DNA of 64,000 nucleotides from Streptomyces pseudovenezuelae (GTDB lineage Bacteria; Actinomycetota; Actinomycetes; Streptomycetales; Streptomycetaceae): assembly GCF_029892565.1 (NCBI RefSeq), contig NZ_JARXVH010000002.1:846501-910500 (forward strand), in the 5' to 3' direction. The notes under the pieces were generated by a model. That model was not told the origin of the DNA and ran no database searches. It saw only the letters and a program-made list of their open reading frames with translations. Every line of letters begins with the position of its first letter. Within the stretch, counting starts at the first letter, position 1. A program made the translations under genes and the position numbers. Of the stretch, positions 1-9,102 are shown one piece after another.

Positions 1-1
1 C

Positions 2-811
2 GACCCGCCCAAGACCGTCATCGGCGAGCTCGACCCGGCCAGCGGCGACGCGTTGGCGGCGCTGTACGACGGCCTGCCCGGCGAGGTGTTCCGGGTGCCG
101 GTTCCGACCGCCGAGGCGATCAAGTACGCGGACAACGCGTTCCACGGCCTCAAGATCGGCTTCGCGAACGAGCTGGGTTCGGTGTGCCAGGCGCTCGGGG
201 TGGACTCGCACCAGGTGATGGACGTGTTCCTGGCCGACCGCAAGCTGAACATCAGCCCCGCCTACCTGCGGCCCGGCTTCGCCTTCGGTGGTTCCTGCCT
301 GCCCAAGGACCTGCGCAGTCTGGTCCACGCGGCGCAGCGGGCCGACGTCTCGGTGCCCATCCTCTCCCACGTGCTGGCCTCCAACTCCGACCATCTGCAG
401 CGCGCGGTGGACCTGGTCGAGCGCACCGGCAAGCGCCGGGTGGGCCTGTTCGGGCTGTCCTTCAAACCCGGCACCGACGACCTCCGCGAGAGCCCGCTCG
501 TCGAGCTGGCGGAGAGGCTCTTCGGCAAGGGGTACGACCTCAAGATCTACGACGCCAATGTGAGCCTCTCCCGGCTGCTCGGCGCGAACCGCGAGTACAT
601 CGAGAGCCGGCTGCCGCATCTCGCGCAGCTGCTCGCGGACTCCGTCGACGAGGTGCTCGAGCACGCCGAGGTGTGCCTGGTCGGGACCAGGGATCCGGCT
701 GTGCTGTCGGCACTGCCTCACGCGGGCCGCCCGGTGATCGTCGACCTCATCCACCTTCCCGACGCCGACGCGCGCCGGGCCGAGCCGGGATATGTGGGCC
801 TTGCCTGGTAG
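2..811 (+). CDS. UDP-glucose / GDP-mannose 6-dehydrogenase, C-terminal part (cut by window edge)
   Basis: This is the last 269 residues of a nucleotide-sugar 6-dehydrogenase. The family oxidises the C6 hydroxyl of UDP-glucose or GDP-mannose twice with NAD to give a uronic acid. The frame is open to the left edge, so the N-terminal Rossmann domain lies outside. The active-site motif GGSCLPKDLR is present with its catalytic Cys at 296-298. The central helical domain (EAIKYADNAF) and the C-terminal domain (FGLSFKPGTDDLRESP) follow. GGSCLPKD resembles the GDP-mannose branch (AlgD) more than the usual GGxCFPKD of UDP-glucose enzymes, so the substrate is unsettled. It overlaps the next glycosyltransferase by 20 nt and begins the visible exopolysaccharide operon, implying a uronic acid in the polymer. 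Confidence 0.9.
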   Translation, partial: DPPKTVIGELDPASGDALAALYDGLPGEVFRVPVPTAEAIKYADNAFHGLKIGFANELGSVCQALGVDSHQVMDVFLADRKLNISPAYLRPGFAFGGSCLPKDLRSLVHAAQRADVSVPILSHVLASNSDHLQRAVDLVERTGKRRVGLFGLSFKPGTDDLRESPLVELAERLFGKGYDLKIYDANVSLSRLLGANREYIESRLPHLAQLLADSVDEVLEHAEVCLVGTRDPAVLSALPHAGRPVIVDLIHLPDADARRAEPGYVGLAW

Positions 812-2066
812 CGCGATCAGCGGCGACGGGCCGGGCCGGCGCGCGCTGATCCTGGTGGAGAACCTGTCGGTGCCGTTCGACCGGCGGGTGTGGCAGGAGT
901 GCACGACACTGCGCGACGCGGGCTGGGAGGTGCACGTCATCTGTCCCCGGGGGGAGAAACGGGACACGGAGCCGGAGGCGGTGATCGACGGGGTGCGGAT
1001 CCACCGCTACCCGTTGCGCGCGGCCACCGGAGGGCCGGCCGGCTACCTGCGGGAGTACGGATCGGCGTTGTGGCACACGGTCCGGCTGGCCCGCAAGGTC
1101 GGTCCGGTCGACGTGGTCCACGCGTGCAACCCGCCCGACCTGCTGTTCCTGCCGGCACTGTGGCTGAAGCGGCGCGGCGCGCGGTTCGTCTTCGACCAGC
1201 ACGACCTGGTACCCGAGCTGTACCTCTCCCGGTTCGACCGCGGCGAGGACCTGCTCTACCGCGCCGTGTGCGCGCTGGAGAGGCGGACCTACCGGGCCGC
1301 GGACATCGTGCTCGCCACGAACGAGAGCTACCGGGACGTCGCGCTGCGCCGTGGCGGTCGGCGGGCGGAGGACGTCTTCGTGGTGCGCAGTGCGCCCGCG
1401 ATCGACCGGTTCCAACCGGTGCCGCCGGAGCCGGAGTTGAAGCGCGGCAAGTCTCATCTGCTGTGCTACCTCGGCGTCATGGGCCCTCAGGACGGCGTCG
1501 ACTACGCCTTGCGGGCCCTTGCGAAGCTGCGCGACGAACTCGGGCGGACCGACTGGCATGCGGTCTTCGTCGGCGCCGGCGACGCCTTCGAGGCGATGGT
1601 GGAGCTGTCCCGGCGGCTCGGACTCTCCGAGCAGGTGCAGTTCACCGGGCGCATCCCGGACGCCGACCTGGTGCGCTACCTGTGCACCGCGGACGTGTGC
1701 CTTTCCCCCGACCCGTGCAATCCGCTCAACGACGTGTCGACCATGAACAAGGTCCTGGAGTACATGGCGATGGGACGGCCGATCGTCTCGTTCGACCTCC
1801 GAGAAGCGCGCGTCTCCGCCGGTGACGCCGCCGTCTACGCGCCCGACGACGACGAGGCCCAGTTCGCCAAGCTCATCGCGCTGCTCCTCGACGATCCGGA
1901 GAAGCGGGCCCGGATGGGCAGGATCGGCCAGGAGCGGATCAGCGGCCCGCTCTCCTGGCGCAACTCGCAAGCGTCGCTGCTCGCCGCCTACGCCGCTGCC
2001 TGCCGGGACCATGCCCCGGTGTCGGCAGGTGGGCCGGTCCGTACGGGGAAGAGGCCGCGCCATTGA
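792..2066 (+). CDS. Glycosyltransferase family 4 (WbuB-like)
   Basis: A 424-residue GT-B glycosyltransferase, expected to transfer a sugar from a nucleotide donor to a lipid-linked intermediate on the cytoplasmic face. The N-terminal domain opens with ALILVENLSVPFDRRVW, typical of the WbuB/WcaI-like GT4 group. The C-terminal GT1 domain carries the donor-binding stretch CNPLNDVSTMNKVLEYMAMG near residues 310-330 with its conserved acidic position (KVLEYM). The ATG at 792 overlaps the preceding dehydrogenase by 20 nt and the stop overlaps the next start by four bases, so it is translationally coupled. Donor and acceptor cannot be read from sequence. A GTG two bases further on is out of frame, so ATG 792 is the only good start. 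Confidence 0.88.
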   Translation: MWALPGSAISGDGPGRRALILVENLSVPFDRRVWQECTTLRDAGWEVHVICPRGEKRDTEPEAVIDGVRIHRYPLRAATGGPAGYLREYGSALWHTVRLARKVGPVDVVHACNPPDLLFLPALWLKRRGARFVFDQHDLVPELYLSRFDRGEDLLYRAVCALERRTYRAADIVLATNESYRDVALRRGGRRAEDVFVVRSAPAIDRFQPVPPEPELKRGKSHLLCYLGVMGPQDGVDYALRALAKLRDELGRTDWHAVFVGAGDAFEAMVELSRRLGLSEQVQFTGRIPDADLVRYLCTADVCLSPDPCNPLNDVSTMNKVLEYMAMGRPIVSFDLREARVSAGDAAVYAPDDDEAQFAKLIALLLDDPEKRARMGRIGQERISGPLSWRNSQASLLAAYAAACRDHAPVSAGGPVRTGKRPRH

Positions 2067-3433
2067 GTGATGACACGATCCGCCTGGTCACGATCGGACG
2101 GATTCTCCGTCGGCGGTGGCGGCTCCTGGCCGTACTCGCCGTAGCGGGCGCGCTTGTCGGCTACGGCACCTCGGTGCTGCTGTTGCCGCCGCGGTACACG
2201 GCGGCGGCCTCGGTGCTGCTGCCGGGCCAGTGGGACGAGCGCGAACTGCTGACCCAGGTGGACATCGCGACCAGTTCCGAGGTGGCCGACCGCGCGGCCG
2301 CCACGCTCGGATGGAAGGGCGTCAGCGGCGCCGACCTGCGGGATCAGGTGAGCGCCAAGGCCGACGACGGGAACATCATCAAGATCTCGGGTACGGCCTC
2401 CAGCCCGGCGCGCGCGCAGCGGCTCTCCGACCAGGTGGCCCAGCAGTTCGTCACCTTCGCCGCGCGCGTCGCAGGCGGCAGTACCGACCCCGGAGCGGCC
2501 ACGGGGACCGAGGCGCTGCGGAAGCAGGTGGTCGAGACCAATCGCCGCATCACCGACCTGGCCGATGCGGCCGGTCCGGGGCAGACCGTGGAGAGCGTGC
2601 AGGCCCGCACCGAGCTCGAGAGTCTGCGCACCGCGCTGCAGGATGCCATGAAGAAACTGGACGAGGCAGGCCCGGCGACCAACAAGGCGAGCATGGTCGT
2701 CATGGGGCCGGCGCCGCGGCCGACCGGCGCGGCAGCGCCGACGAGGGTGCAGCTCGTCGTCGGCGGGGCGCTGCTGTTCTTCCTGCTCGCGGTCGTCGGC
2801 CATCTCGCCGCCGCACGGGTGAGTCGCCGGCTGCGCACCGAACCGGAGATCGCCGCGGCGCTGGGCTCGGCGTTCCTCGGCACCGTCGACGTGCCTGGTG
2901 AACGGCGCGCGCACCCATCGGAAAACCGTGGCCCACGGGCCCGGATCCGCCGACTTCTCGGCGTCGACACCCGGTGGGACGTACAGACCCCGCAGAGGTC
3001 GGGTGATGAGACCGCCAGGCGGATCCGCTACCGGCGAGTGTGCGCTCGCCTCCGGGACCGGTTGCCGGCCCCCCGGTGCCTGCTGGTTGTCGTACCGGAG
3101 GGCGACGAGGTCGCCCGCCGGGCCGCCGGGCAGTTCGTCGCGGAGGCCCAACGCGATCCGCTGCTGCGGATGGTGGAGGTTTCGGTGGACCGGCCGATCG
3201 TGCCGGACCGCGACACGGAGTCCGGTGCGCTGGTCGTCCTCAGCGCGGGCAGATGGACCGCGGAGGAGCTCGCCGGTATCGCCGAGGCGTGTGCGGACGG
3301 CGGGCACGAGGTCGTCGGCGTCGTCGTCGCCGGCACGGTCCGCACCCGCCCGACGCGGTCCGCCGGCCGTCCTTCGGACGAGGCCACTCCGGCACTCGCG
3401 GTGCACGGCCACGCGACGGGAGGTTCAGCATGA
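2063..3433 (+). CDS. Wzz-type polysaccharide co-polymerase with degenerate P-loop-like C-terminus
   Basis: A 456-residue protein with Wzz architecture: TM1 at about 21-41, a periplasm-side domain containing helix-rich sequence (residues 150-215), TM2 at about 230-253, then a cytoplasmic tail of roughly 200 residues. Wzz proteins set polymer chain length with Wzy. The tail resembles a bacterial tyrosine-kinase/CpsD fold in pattern: LLVVVPEGDEVARRAAG near residue 338, and VVLSAGRWTAEELAGIAEAC near 390 followed by GVVVAG. The Walker A glycine-lysine is missing and there is no tyrosine-rich tail, so kinase activity is not expected. Translation starts at TTG 2063 in a TTGA overlap with the upstream stop. 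It is directly followed by a second Wzz-like gene. Confidence 0.82.
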   Translation: MSDDTIRLVTIGRILRRRWRLLAVLAVAGALVGYGTSVLLLPPRYTAAASVLLPGQWDERELLTQVDIATSSEVADRAAATLGWKGVSGADLRDQVSAKADDGNIIKISGTASSPARAQRLSDQVAQQFVTFAARVAGGSTDPGAATGTEALRKQVVETNRRITDLADAAGPGQTVESVQARTELESLRTALQDAMKKLDEAGPATNKASMVVMGPAPRPTGAAAPTRVQLVVGGALLFFLLAVVGHLAAARVSRRLRTEPEIAAALGSAFLGTVDVPGERRAHPSENRGPRARIRRLLGVDTRWDVQTPQRSGDETARRIRYRRVCARLRDRLPAPRCLLVVVPEGDEVARRAAGQFVAEAQRDPLLRMVEVSVDRPIVPDRDTESGALVVLSAGRWTAEELAGIAEACADGGHEVVGVVVAGTVRTRPTRSAGRPSDEATPALAVHGHATGGSA

Positions 3434-4950
3434 CGACGAGCACGACTTCGGAGTCGTCGGCCGCCACCCCGCTCCTCGACATCCAGGCGCTGGTGGTCGC
3501 GGTCCGTAGACGCCGCCGTCTGTGGAGCGCCATGGCGCTGCTCGGGCTGTTGATCGGCGCGGCGATGGCGGTCCTGCTGCCGCCGTCACCGGCCGCGATG
3601 ACCAAGGTGCTGGTCGCGCATGCGGAGGACCAGCCGAACGACACGGGAACGCTGATCCGCACCGACGTCCAGCTGCTGGGGACCACGCAGATCGCCGACC
3701 GGGCTCTGCGGATCCTCAAGTCCCCGGAAAAACCCGAGGACTTCATGCGGGACTACCGGGGCACCGGACTGACCAACAACGTGCTCCAGATCGATGTGAC
3801 AGGTGACACCGACGCGGAAGCGGTGGCCCGGGCCAAGGCACTGGCCGACGCGTTCGTCACGGATCATGTGAAGCGGATACGGGACATCGCGGACGCCGAT
3901 GCCAAGGGCCTGCTCGACCAGCGTGACCGTTTGCAGGCGGAGCTCGCCGACGTCAACAAGGCGATCGGCGGCCGAACGTCGGACATCGACCCGCAAGCGT
4001 CGGCGAACCTCGAATCGCTCTTCGCCCGCCGGGCCGCGCTCACTTCACAGATCGACGACTTCGGCCAGCGCGCCGAGGAGGCGCGCATCGGCACGCCCCA
4101 GCTCATCGTCGGCACACAGATCGTGGACGCCCCGCGCGCGGTGCGGCACTCCCTGCCCAAGGCCGTCGTCACCAACGGCGTGATCGGACTGGTCCTCGGG
4201 CTCGTCCTCGGGCTCCTGCTGGCCGCGGTCGGCGTGGTGGTGGCGGACCGCCCCGTGCTGCGCCGGGACATCTCGGCGAACCTCGGCGCCTCGGTCATCG
4301 CGGAGCTGCCCCGCCGTTCGGGCAGGCCGTGGCGGCGCCGACGGACCCGGGTGGCACGCGAACGGCTCACCACGACGCTGGCCCGCACCGTGCGAGGCTC
4401 GGCGGAACCGCTGTTGCTGCTCGAACTGGGCTGTGCGCGCAGCACGAGCGTGATCGCCCTGGGCCTGGCCCGGGCACTGGCGGAGGACGGGCCGGTGGTC
4501 GTCGTCGACGGTCTCCCTGGTCCGCAGCTCGCACGCCGCCGCTCCAAACCAGGAGACCCCACGGTGGTCAGCGGCGAACGTGCCGCGGCCGTGTCGCCTC
4601 AGGAGCACCGGATCGGCGTCGGCTCGGTGGCGCCCGGCACGGCGTGGACCGACCTCCAGTACCTCGGCACCCAGACCGTGCTCGTCGTGCGTGCCGGGCA
4701 CGGCAGCGCCGCATGGCTGCACACAGTGGCGCGCCAGCTCGCGGACCAGCGCATTCCGGTGATCGGTGTGGTGCTGATCGACCCCGATCCGCGTGACCGG
4801 ACCGACGGCACCCTGTGGGACGGGCTGCACACCGCGCTGCGCGGCCGGAGCGAGCGGCCGGCCCGGCCGAACGGGACGGGCCGGCGGCGCACGGAGCTGC
4901 AGCCGATGCGGGCCGCACGGGTCCCGGACGACGACCAGGAGGTGAGGTAG
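3430..4950 (+). CDS. Second Wzz-type chain-length protein with dead BY-kinase-like domain
   Basis: 506 residues from ATG 3430, which sits in an ATGA overlap with the previous stop; the frame is open further upstream but that would run inside the preceding gene. TM1 is about residues 32-52 and TM2 about 246-270, bracketing a Wzz domain with coiled-coil-like sequence (ADAKGLLDQRDRLQAELADV). The cytoplasmic part (about 325-480) follows a CpsD/BY-kinase layout: LLLLELGCARSTSVIALGLA takes the place of the P-loop, then VVVVDGLPG (Walker A' position, about 354-362) and VLVVRAGHGSAAWLH. The GK(S/T) of Walker A is absent (ELGCARSTS) and the C-terminus has no tyrosines. It is probably a structural partner of the upstream paralogue rather than an active kinase. 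Confidence 0.83.
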   Translation: MTTSTTSESSAATPLLDIQALVVAVRRRRRLWSAMALLGLLIGAAMAVLLPPSPAAMTKVLVAHAEDQPNDTGTLIRTDVQLLGTTQIADRALRILKSPEKPEDFMRDYRGTGLTNNVLQIDVTGDTDAEAVARAKALADAFVTDHVKRIRDIADADAKGLLDQRDRLQAELADVNKAIGGRTSDIDPQASANLESLFARRAALTSQIDDFGQRAEEARIGTPQLIVGTQIVDAPRAVRHSLPKAVVTNGVIGLVLGLVLGLLLAAVGVVVADRPVLRRDISANLGASVIAELPRRSGRPWRRRRTRVARERLTTTLARTVRGSAEPLLLLELGCARSTSVIALGLARALAEDGPVVVVDGLPGPQLARRRSKPGDPTVVSGERAAAVSPQEHRIGVGSVAPGTAWTDLQYLGTQTVLVVRAGHGSAAWLHTVARQLADQRIPVIGVVLIDPDPRDRTDGTLWDGLHTALRGRSERPARPNGTGRRRTELQPMRAARVPDDDQEVR

Positions 4951-4953
4951 GAC

Positions 4954-6888
4954 ATGTGTGGCATCGCAGGCACGTACCGGTGGCCGGACGGAAAGGTCGT
5001 GACCGACCGGCTCACCGACACCCTCGCCCACCGCGGCCCGGACGGCGCGGGCCGCTACGGCCACCCCCTCGGTGACGGCGAAGTGCAGCTCGGGCACCGC
5101 CGGTTGTCCATCATCGACCTGTCCGAGACCGGCGCCCAGCCGATGGTCTCGGACGGCCTCGCCCTGACGTACAACGGCGAGCTGTACAACGCGCCCGAGC
5201 TGCGTGCCGAGCTGGCGGCCACCGGGGTGCGCTTCCGCGGTACCTCCGACACCGAGGTACTCCTGGAGGCCTGGCGTCGCTGGGGCACGGACTGCCTGCC
5301 CCGGCTGCGCGGCATGTTCGCGTTCGGCGTCTTCGACGAGCGGACCGGTGACCTGGTGCTCGCCCGCGACCAGTTGGGCATCAAGCCGCTGTTCCTGCTC
5401 CGGCGTGGTGCGGGCCTGATGTTCGCCTCCGAGCTCAAGGCGCTCGCCGCCGCGACCGGCGGTTCGCTGCAGGTGGACCACGCGGCGCTGGTGGCCTCAC
5501 TGCTGTACTACTGGGTGCCGGACTCGCGCTGCGCGTTCCGCGAGGCGGAGAAGCTGCCGCCGGGGAGCTGGCTGAGGTGCCGGTCCGACGGCCGGGTGGA
5601 GCGCGGCCGGTTCTGGAACCTGAAGGACATCGCCGCCGAGGGCCGGGAGCGTGCCCTGGCCGGCGAGCAGCCGGACCTCGCCGCCATCGTCGAGGAGTCG
5701 ACCCGGCACCACCTGCTCTCCGACGTACCCGTGGCGACCTTCCTCTCCGGCGGCCTCGACTCCAGCTATCTGACCGCGCTGGCGGCCCGCCACCAGCCCG
5801 GGATCTCCGCGTACACGATCGGCTTCCGCGCCGAGGACGCCAAGTTCGAGGCGATGCCGGACGACCTGCGCTACGCCCGGCAGGTGGCCGAGCAGTTCGG
5901 CGTCGACCTGCACGAGATCGAGATCGCCCCGAACGTGCTCGACCTGCTGCCGCAGATGACGTACAGCCTGGACGAGCCGATCGGCGACCCCGCCGCGATC
6001 AACACGTACCTGATCTGTTCGGCCGCCCGGGAGGCCGGGGTCAAGGTGATGCTCTCGGGGATGGGTGCCGACGAGCTGTTCGCGGGGTACCGCAAGCACC
6101 TGGCCAACCTGCTCGCGGTGCGCTACCAGCGCGTCCCGCGGCCAATGCGGCGCGGAGTGTCCGGGGTGGTGGATCGGCTGCCGGTCGCCACGGCCCGGCG
6201 GGGGTACCGGTCGGTGCGTTTCGCGAAGCGGTTCCTCTCCTTCGCCGATCTGCCGGAGGAGACCGCGTTCCGGCGCAGCTACACCATGTACGACCAGGAC
6301 GAGCTGCTCGCCCTTGTCGATCCGGACCTGGCCGGGACGGTCGACGACGTGCTGACCGAACACGCGGACGTCTACCAGGACAACGACCTCGACGACTTCG
6401 TCAACCGCATGTGCCTGACCGACGCCCGGATGTTCCTGCCGGGCCTGAACCTCGCCTACACGGACCGGTCGAGCATGGCCGCGTCGACCGAGGTACGGGT
6501 GCCGTATGTGGACGTCGAGGTGGTCAAGGCGGCATTCGCCGTGCCCGGGGACCGCAAGATCGTCGGACGGCAGGGCAAGGCCGTCCTCAAGGAGGCGGCC
6601 ACCTCGGTCCTGCCCCGGGAGATCGTGTACCGGCCCAAGGGTCTGTTCAGCGCCCCGCTGCGCGCATGGATGAGCCGGGACCTGGCACCGCTGGTGCGCG
6701 AGGTGGTCAACGACGGCTTGCTCGTCAACTCCGGGCTCCTGCGCCGCGACGCGCTGGCGCGCATGGTCGCCGAGGACGCCGCGGGGCAGCGGGACTTCTC
6801 CAAGCATCTGTGGCACGTACTGACCCTCGAGTACTGGTATCGCGACGCGACCTCCGGGTCCGGCCAGAGCACTCGGTTGACGGCTTAG
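4954..6888 (+). CDS. Glutamine-hydrolysing asparagine synthetase (AsnB-like)
   Basis: A 644-residue class II amidotransferase. Cys2 (MCGIAGTYRW) is the glutaminase nucleophile, and HRGPDGAG, RLSIIDLS and YNGELYN complete the N-terminal nucleophile domain. The synthetase half has the ATP-binding PP-loop FLSGGLDSSYL near residues 264-274 and the usual GMGADELFAGYRKH. It uses glutamine and ATP to amidate a carboxylate. Its place between Wzz and oxidoreductase genes suggests it may amidate a uronic acid or sugar acid rather than make free asparagine; that is inference. It starts 3 nt after the Wzz-like stop, and the upstream sequence contains GGAGGTGAGG as ribosome-binding site. All recognised catalytic motifs are intact. 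Confidence 0.93.
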   Translation: MCGIAGTYRWPDGKVVTDRLTDTLAHRGPDGAGRYGHPLGDGEVQLGHRRLSIIDLSETGAQPMVSDGLALTYNGELYNAPELRAELAATGVRFRGTSDTEVLLEAWRRWGTDCLPRLRGMFAFGVFDERTGDLVLARDQLGIKPLFLLRRGAGLMFASELKALAAATGGSLQVDHAALVASLLYYWVPDSRCAFREAEKLPPGSWLRCRSDGRVERGRFWNLKDIAAEGRERALAGEQPDLAAIVEESTRHHLLSDVPVATFLSGGLDSSYLTALAARHQPGISAYTIGFRAEDAKFEAMPDDLRYARQVAEQFGVDLHEIEIAPNVLDLLPQMTYSLDEPIGDPAAINTYLICSAAREAGVKVMLSGMGADELFAGYRKHLANLLAVRYQRVPRPMRRGVSGVVDRLPVATARRGYRSVRFAKRFLSFADLPEETAFRRSYTMYDQDELLALVDPDLAGTVDDVLTEHADVYQDNDLDDFVNRMCLTDARMFLPGLNLAYTDRSSMAASTEVRVPYVDVEVVKAAFAVPGDRKIVGRQGKAVLKEAATSVLPREIVYRPKGLFSAPLRAWMSRDLAPLVREVVNDGLLVNSGLLRRDALARMVAEDAAGQRDFSKHLWHVLTLEYWYRDATSGSGQSTRLTA

Positions 6889-6903
6889 GAATCAGGAGTT
6901 CGG

Positions 6904-9102
6904 GTGAAGCAGGTCGTACAGAACTACAAGAGCGGCGAGCTGGCGGTGCTCGACGTGCCGGTACCGGGGTGCAAGCCGGGCGGGGTGCTGGTGCGCAGCG
7001 CCTTCTCGCTGATCTCCACCGGGACCGAGCTCATGAAGGTCTCCGAGGCCGGCATGTCGATGCTGGGCAAGGCCCGCTCACGGCCGGACCAGGTGGCCAA
7101 GGTCATGCAGAGCGTGGCCACCAACGGGGTGCCCGCCACCTACCGCAAGGTGATGGGCAAGCTGGACTCCTACACGCCGCTGGGCTACTCGCTGTGCGGG
7201 GTGGTCGAGCAGGTCGGCGCCGGGATCGACGACGTGAAGGTCGGCGACCTCGTGGCCTGCGCCGGCAACGAGCACGCGCTGCACGCCGAGCTGAACTGGG
7301 TGCCCAAGAACCTCTACGCCCCGGTCCCCGACGGTCTCGCGCCGCGGCACGCGGCCTTCGGCACCGTCGGGTCGATCGCGATGCAGGGCGTCCGCCAGGG
7401 CGAGCCGCAGCTCGGCGAGGTGGCGTTGGTCATCGGTCTCGGGCTGATCGGGCAGCTGGTGGTGCAGCTGCTCACCGCCGCGGGCGTCCGCGTGGTCGGA
7501 GCCGACCCCGACCCGGTGCGCTGCGAACTCGCCCAGAGTCTGGGCGCCGTGGCCTGCGGCGATCCCGCGTCCGCGGCCGTGGAGGCCGCCGTCGCCGAAC
7601 TCACCGGCGGTCACGGCGTGGACCAGGTGTTCCTGGCCGCCGGCGGCGGCAGCAACCAGCCCGTCGAGCTGGCCGCCCGGCTCTGCCGGGACCGCGGCCG
7701 GGTCGTCGACATCGGCAAGTGCCGCCTGGACCTGCCGTGGAACGCGTACTACGAGAAGGAACTCGACGTCCGCTTCTCGCGCTCCTACGGCCCCGGGCGC
7801 TACGACCCGTCGTACGAGCTGGAGGGACGCGACTACCCGATCGGCTACGTGCGCTGGACCGAGCGCCGCAACCTGGCGTGCTTCCTCGATCTCCTCGCCC
7901 GCGGCAGGGTCGACGTGGAGCCGCTGGTCTCCCACATCGCCGACTTCGACGACGCCGTCGAGACGTACCAGCGCCTGAAGGACGGCGAACTGAAGGCCGT
8001 GGCCGTGCTGTTCCGGTACCCCGAGCAGAAGCAGGACGCCGGAGTATCGGGGGAGGCGGAGTCCCCGGCGGTGACCGTGCCCGCCGTGCGACGCAGCGGC
8101 AAAGCGCCCACCCCGACCCGGTCCGCCACGGCGCCGGTACGCCTCGCGTTCGTCGGCGCGGGAAACTACGCGACGTCGATGCTGCTGCCGCACCTGGCCC
8201 AGCGCGACGGCGTCGAGTTGTCGACCGTCGTCACCACGACGGCGCTGTCCGCGGCCAACGCGCAGCGGAAGTTCGGCTTCGCCGAGGCGACCACCGATCT
8301 CGATGCCGTGCTCGGCGACAAGTCCATCGACGCGGTGTTCGTGGTCACCCGGCACAGCTCGCACGCCGAACTGACCCGGCAGGCACTGCTGGCCGGCAAG
8401 ACGGTGTTCGTGGAGAAGCCCCTGGCCCTCACCGAGGACGAGCTGGCCGGCGTACTCGCGGCGGTGGAGGAGTCCGGCAACGACCGGCTGCAGGTGGGCT
8501 TCAACCGCCGGTTCGCGCCGCTGCTGCAGGAGGCCAGGAAGCGGTTCGGCGTCCGGACCGGTCCGGCGAGCCTGCGCTACCTGGTCAACGCCGGTCGGCT
8601 CCAGCACGGCAGCTGGTATCTCCAACAGGGCACCGAGGGCTCGCGGTTCGCCGGCGAGGGCGGACACTTCATCGACACGGCGAGCTGGCTGCTGGAGGCC
8701 GACCCGGTCTCGGTGTACTCGGTCGCCACGTCCGGCAACGAGGACCTGCAGATCGTGCTGGGCTACCCGGACGGGTCCACCGCCACCATCAGCTACGTCA
8801 CCACCGGCGCGCCCGGCTTCCCCAAGGAGACGCTGGACCTGGTCGCGGACGGCAAGGTGCTGCGGCTCGACGACTTCGTCAAGGCCTCGGTCTACGGCCG
8901 TAAGAAGTGGGTCAGTTCGCGGCTGCCCAAGGCCCGGGACAAGGGCCAGAACGCCGAACTGGCCGCGTTCATCAAGGCGGTTCGGACCGGCGGACCGATG
9001 CCGGTGCCGCTGGAGTCGCTGGTCGCCACCACGGCGGCCACCCTCGCCGTGCAGGCCGGCCTGGCGGGCGGCGCGCCGGTGACGCTGGCGAGGGCGCGAT
9101 GA
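6904..9102 (+). CDS. Bi-domain oxidoreductase: zinc-type alcohol dehydrogenase fused to Gfo/Idh/MocA
   Basis: A 732-residue fusion starting at GTG 6904, 15 nt after the asparagine synthetase, with AGGAG just upstream. Residues 1 to about 375 are a medium-chain dehydrogenase with the nucleotide-binding stretch ALVIGLGLIGQLVVQLL. A low-complexity linker rich in Pro, Ala and Thr (about 380-410) leads into a Gfo/Idh/MocA domain starting RLAFVGAGNYATSMLL, with the family's VFVEKPLAL motif near 500. Such fusions occur in surface-polysaccharide clusters and are thought to act on sugar nucleotides or lipid-linked sugars; the reaction is not established. A likely role is oxidation and re-reduction of a sugar, as in epimerisation. 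Both Rossmann folds look intact. The stop overlaps the next ATG. Confidence 0.88.
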   Translation: MKQVVQNYKSGELAVLDVPVPGCKPGGVLVRSAFSLISTGTELMKVSEAGMSMLGKARSRPDQVAKVMQSVATNGVPATYRKVMGKLDSYTPLGYSLCGVVEQVGAGIDDVKVGDLVACAGNEHALHAELNWVPKNLYAPVPDGLAPRHAAFGTVGSIAMQGVRQGEPQLGEVALVIGLGLIGQLVVQLLTAAGVRVVGADPDPVRCELAQSLGAVACGDPASAAVEAAVAELTGGHGVDQVFLAAGGGSNQPVELAARLCRDRGRVVDIGKCRLDLPWNAYYEKELDVRFSRSYGPGRYDPSYELEGRDYPIGYVRWTERRNLACFLDLLARGRVDVEPLVSHIADFDDAVETYQRLKDGELKAVAVLFRYPEQKQDAGVSGEAESPAVTVPAVRRSGKAPTPTRSATAPVRLAFVGAGNYATSMLLPHLAQRDGVELSTVVTTTALSAANAQRKFGFAEATTDLDAVLGDKSIDAVFVVTRHSSHAELTRQALLAGKTVFVEKPLALTEDELAGVLAAVEESGNDRLQVGFNRRFAPLLQEARKRFGVRTGPASLRYLVNAGRLQHGSWYLQQGTEGSRFAGEGGHFIDTASWLLEADPVSVYSVATSGNEDLQIVLGYPDGSTATISYVTTGAPGFPKETLDLVADGKVLRLDDFVKASVYGRKKWVSSRLPKARDKGQNAELAAFIKAVRTGGPMPVPLESLVATTAATLAVQAGLAGGAPVTLARAR

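Noticed and set aside
747..2063. Long open frame antisense to the first glycosyltransferase (438 residues)
   Set aside because: Shadow of GC-rich coding sequence: low-complexity His/Arg/Pro-rich product, no motif, while the plus strand encodes a clear GT4 enzyme. The same holds for the other long antisense frames of the window.
5577..8903. Very long plus-strand frame (1108 residues) over the asparagine synthetase and oxidoreductase genes
   Set aside because: Arg/Gly/Pro-rich, no domain signature, and out of frame with two clear genes.
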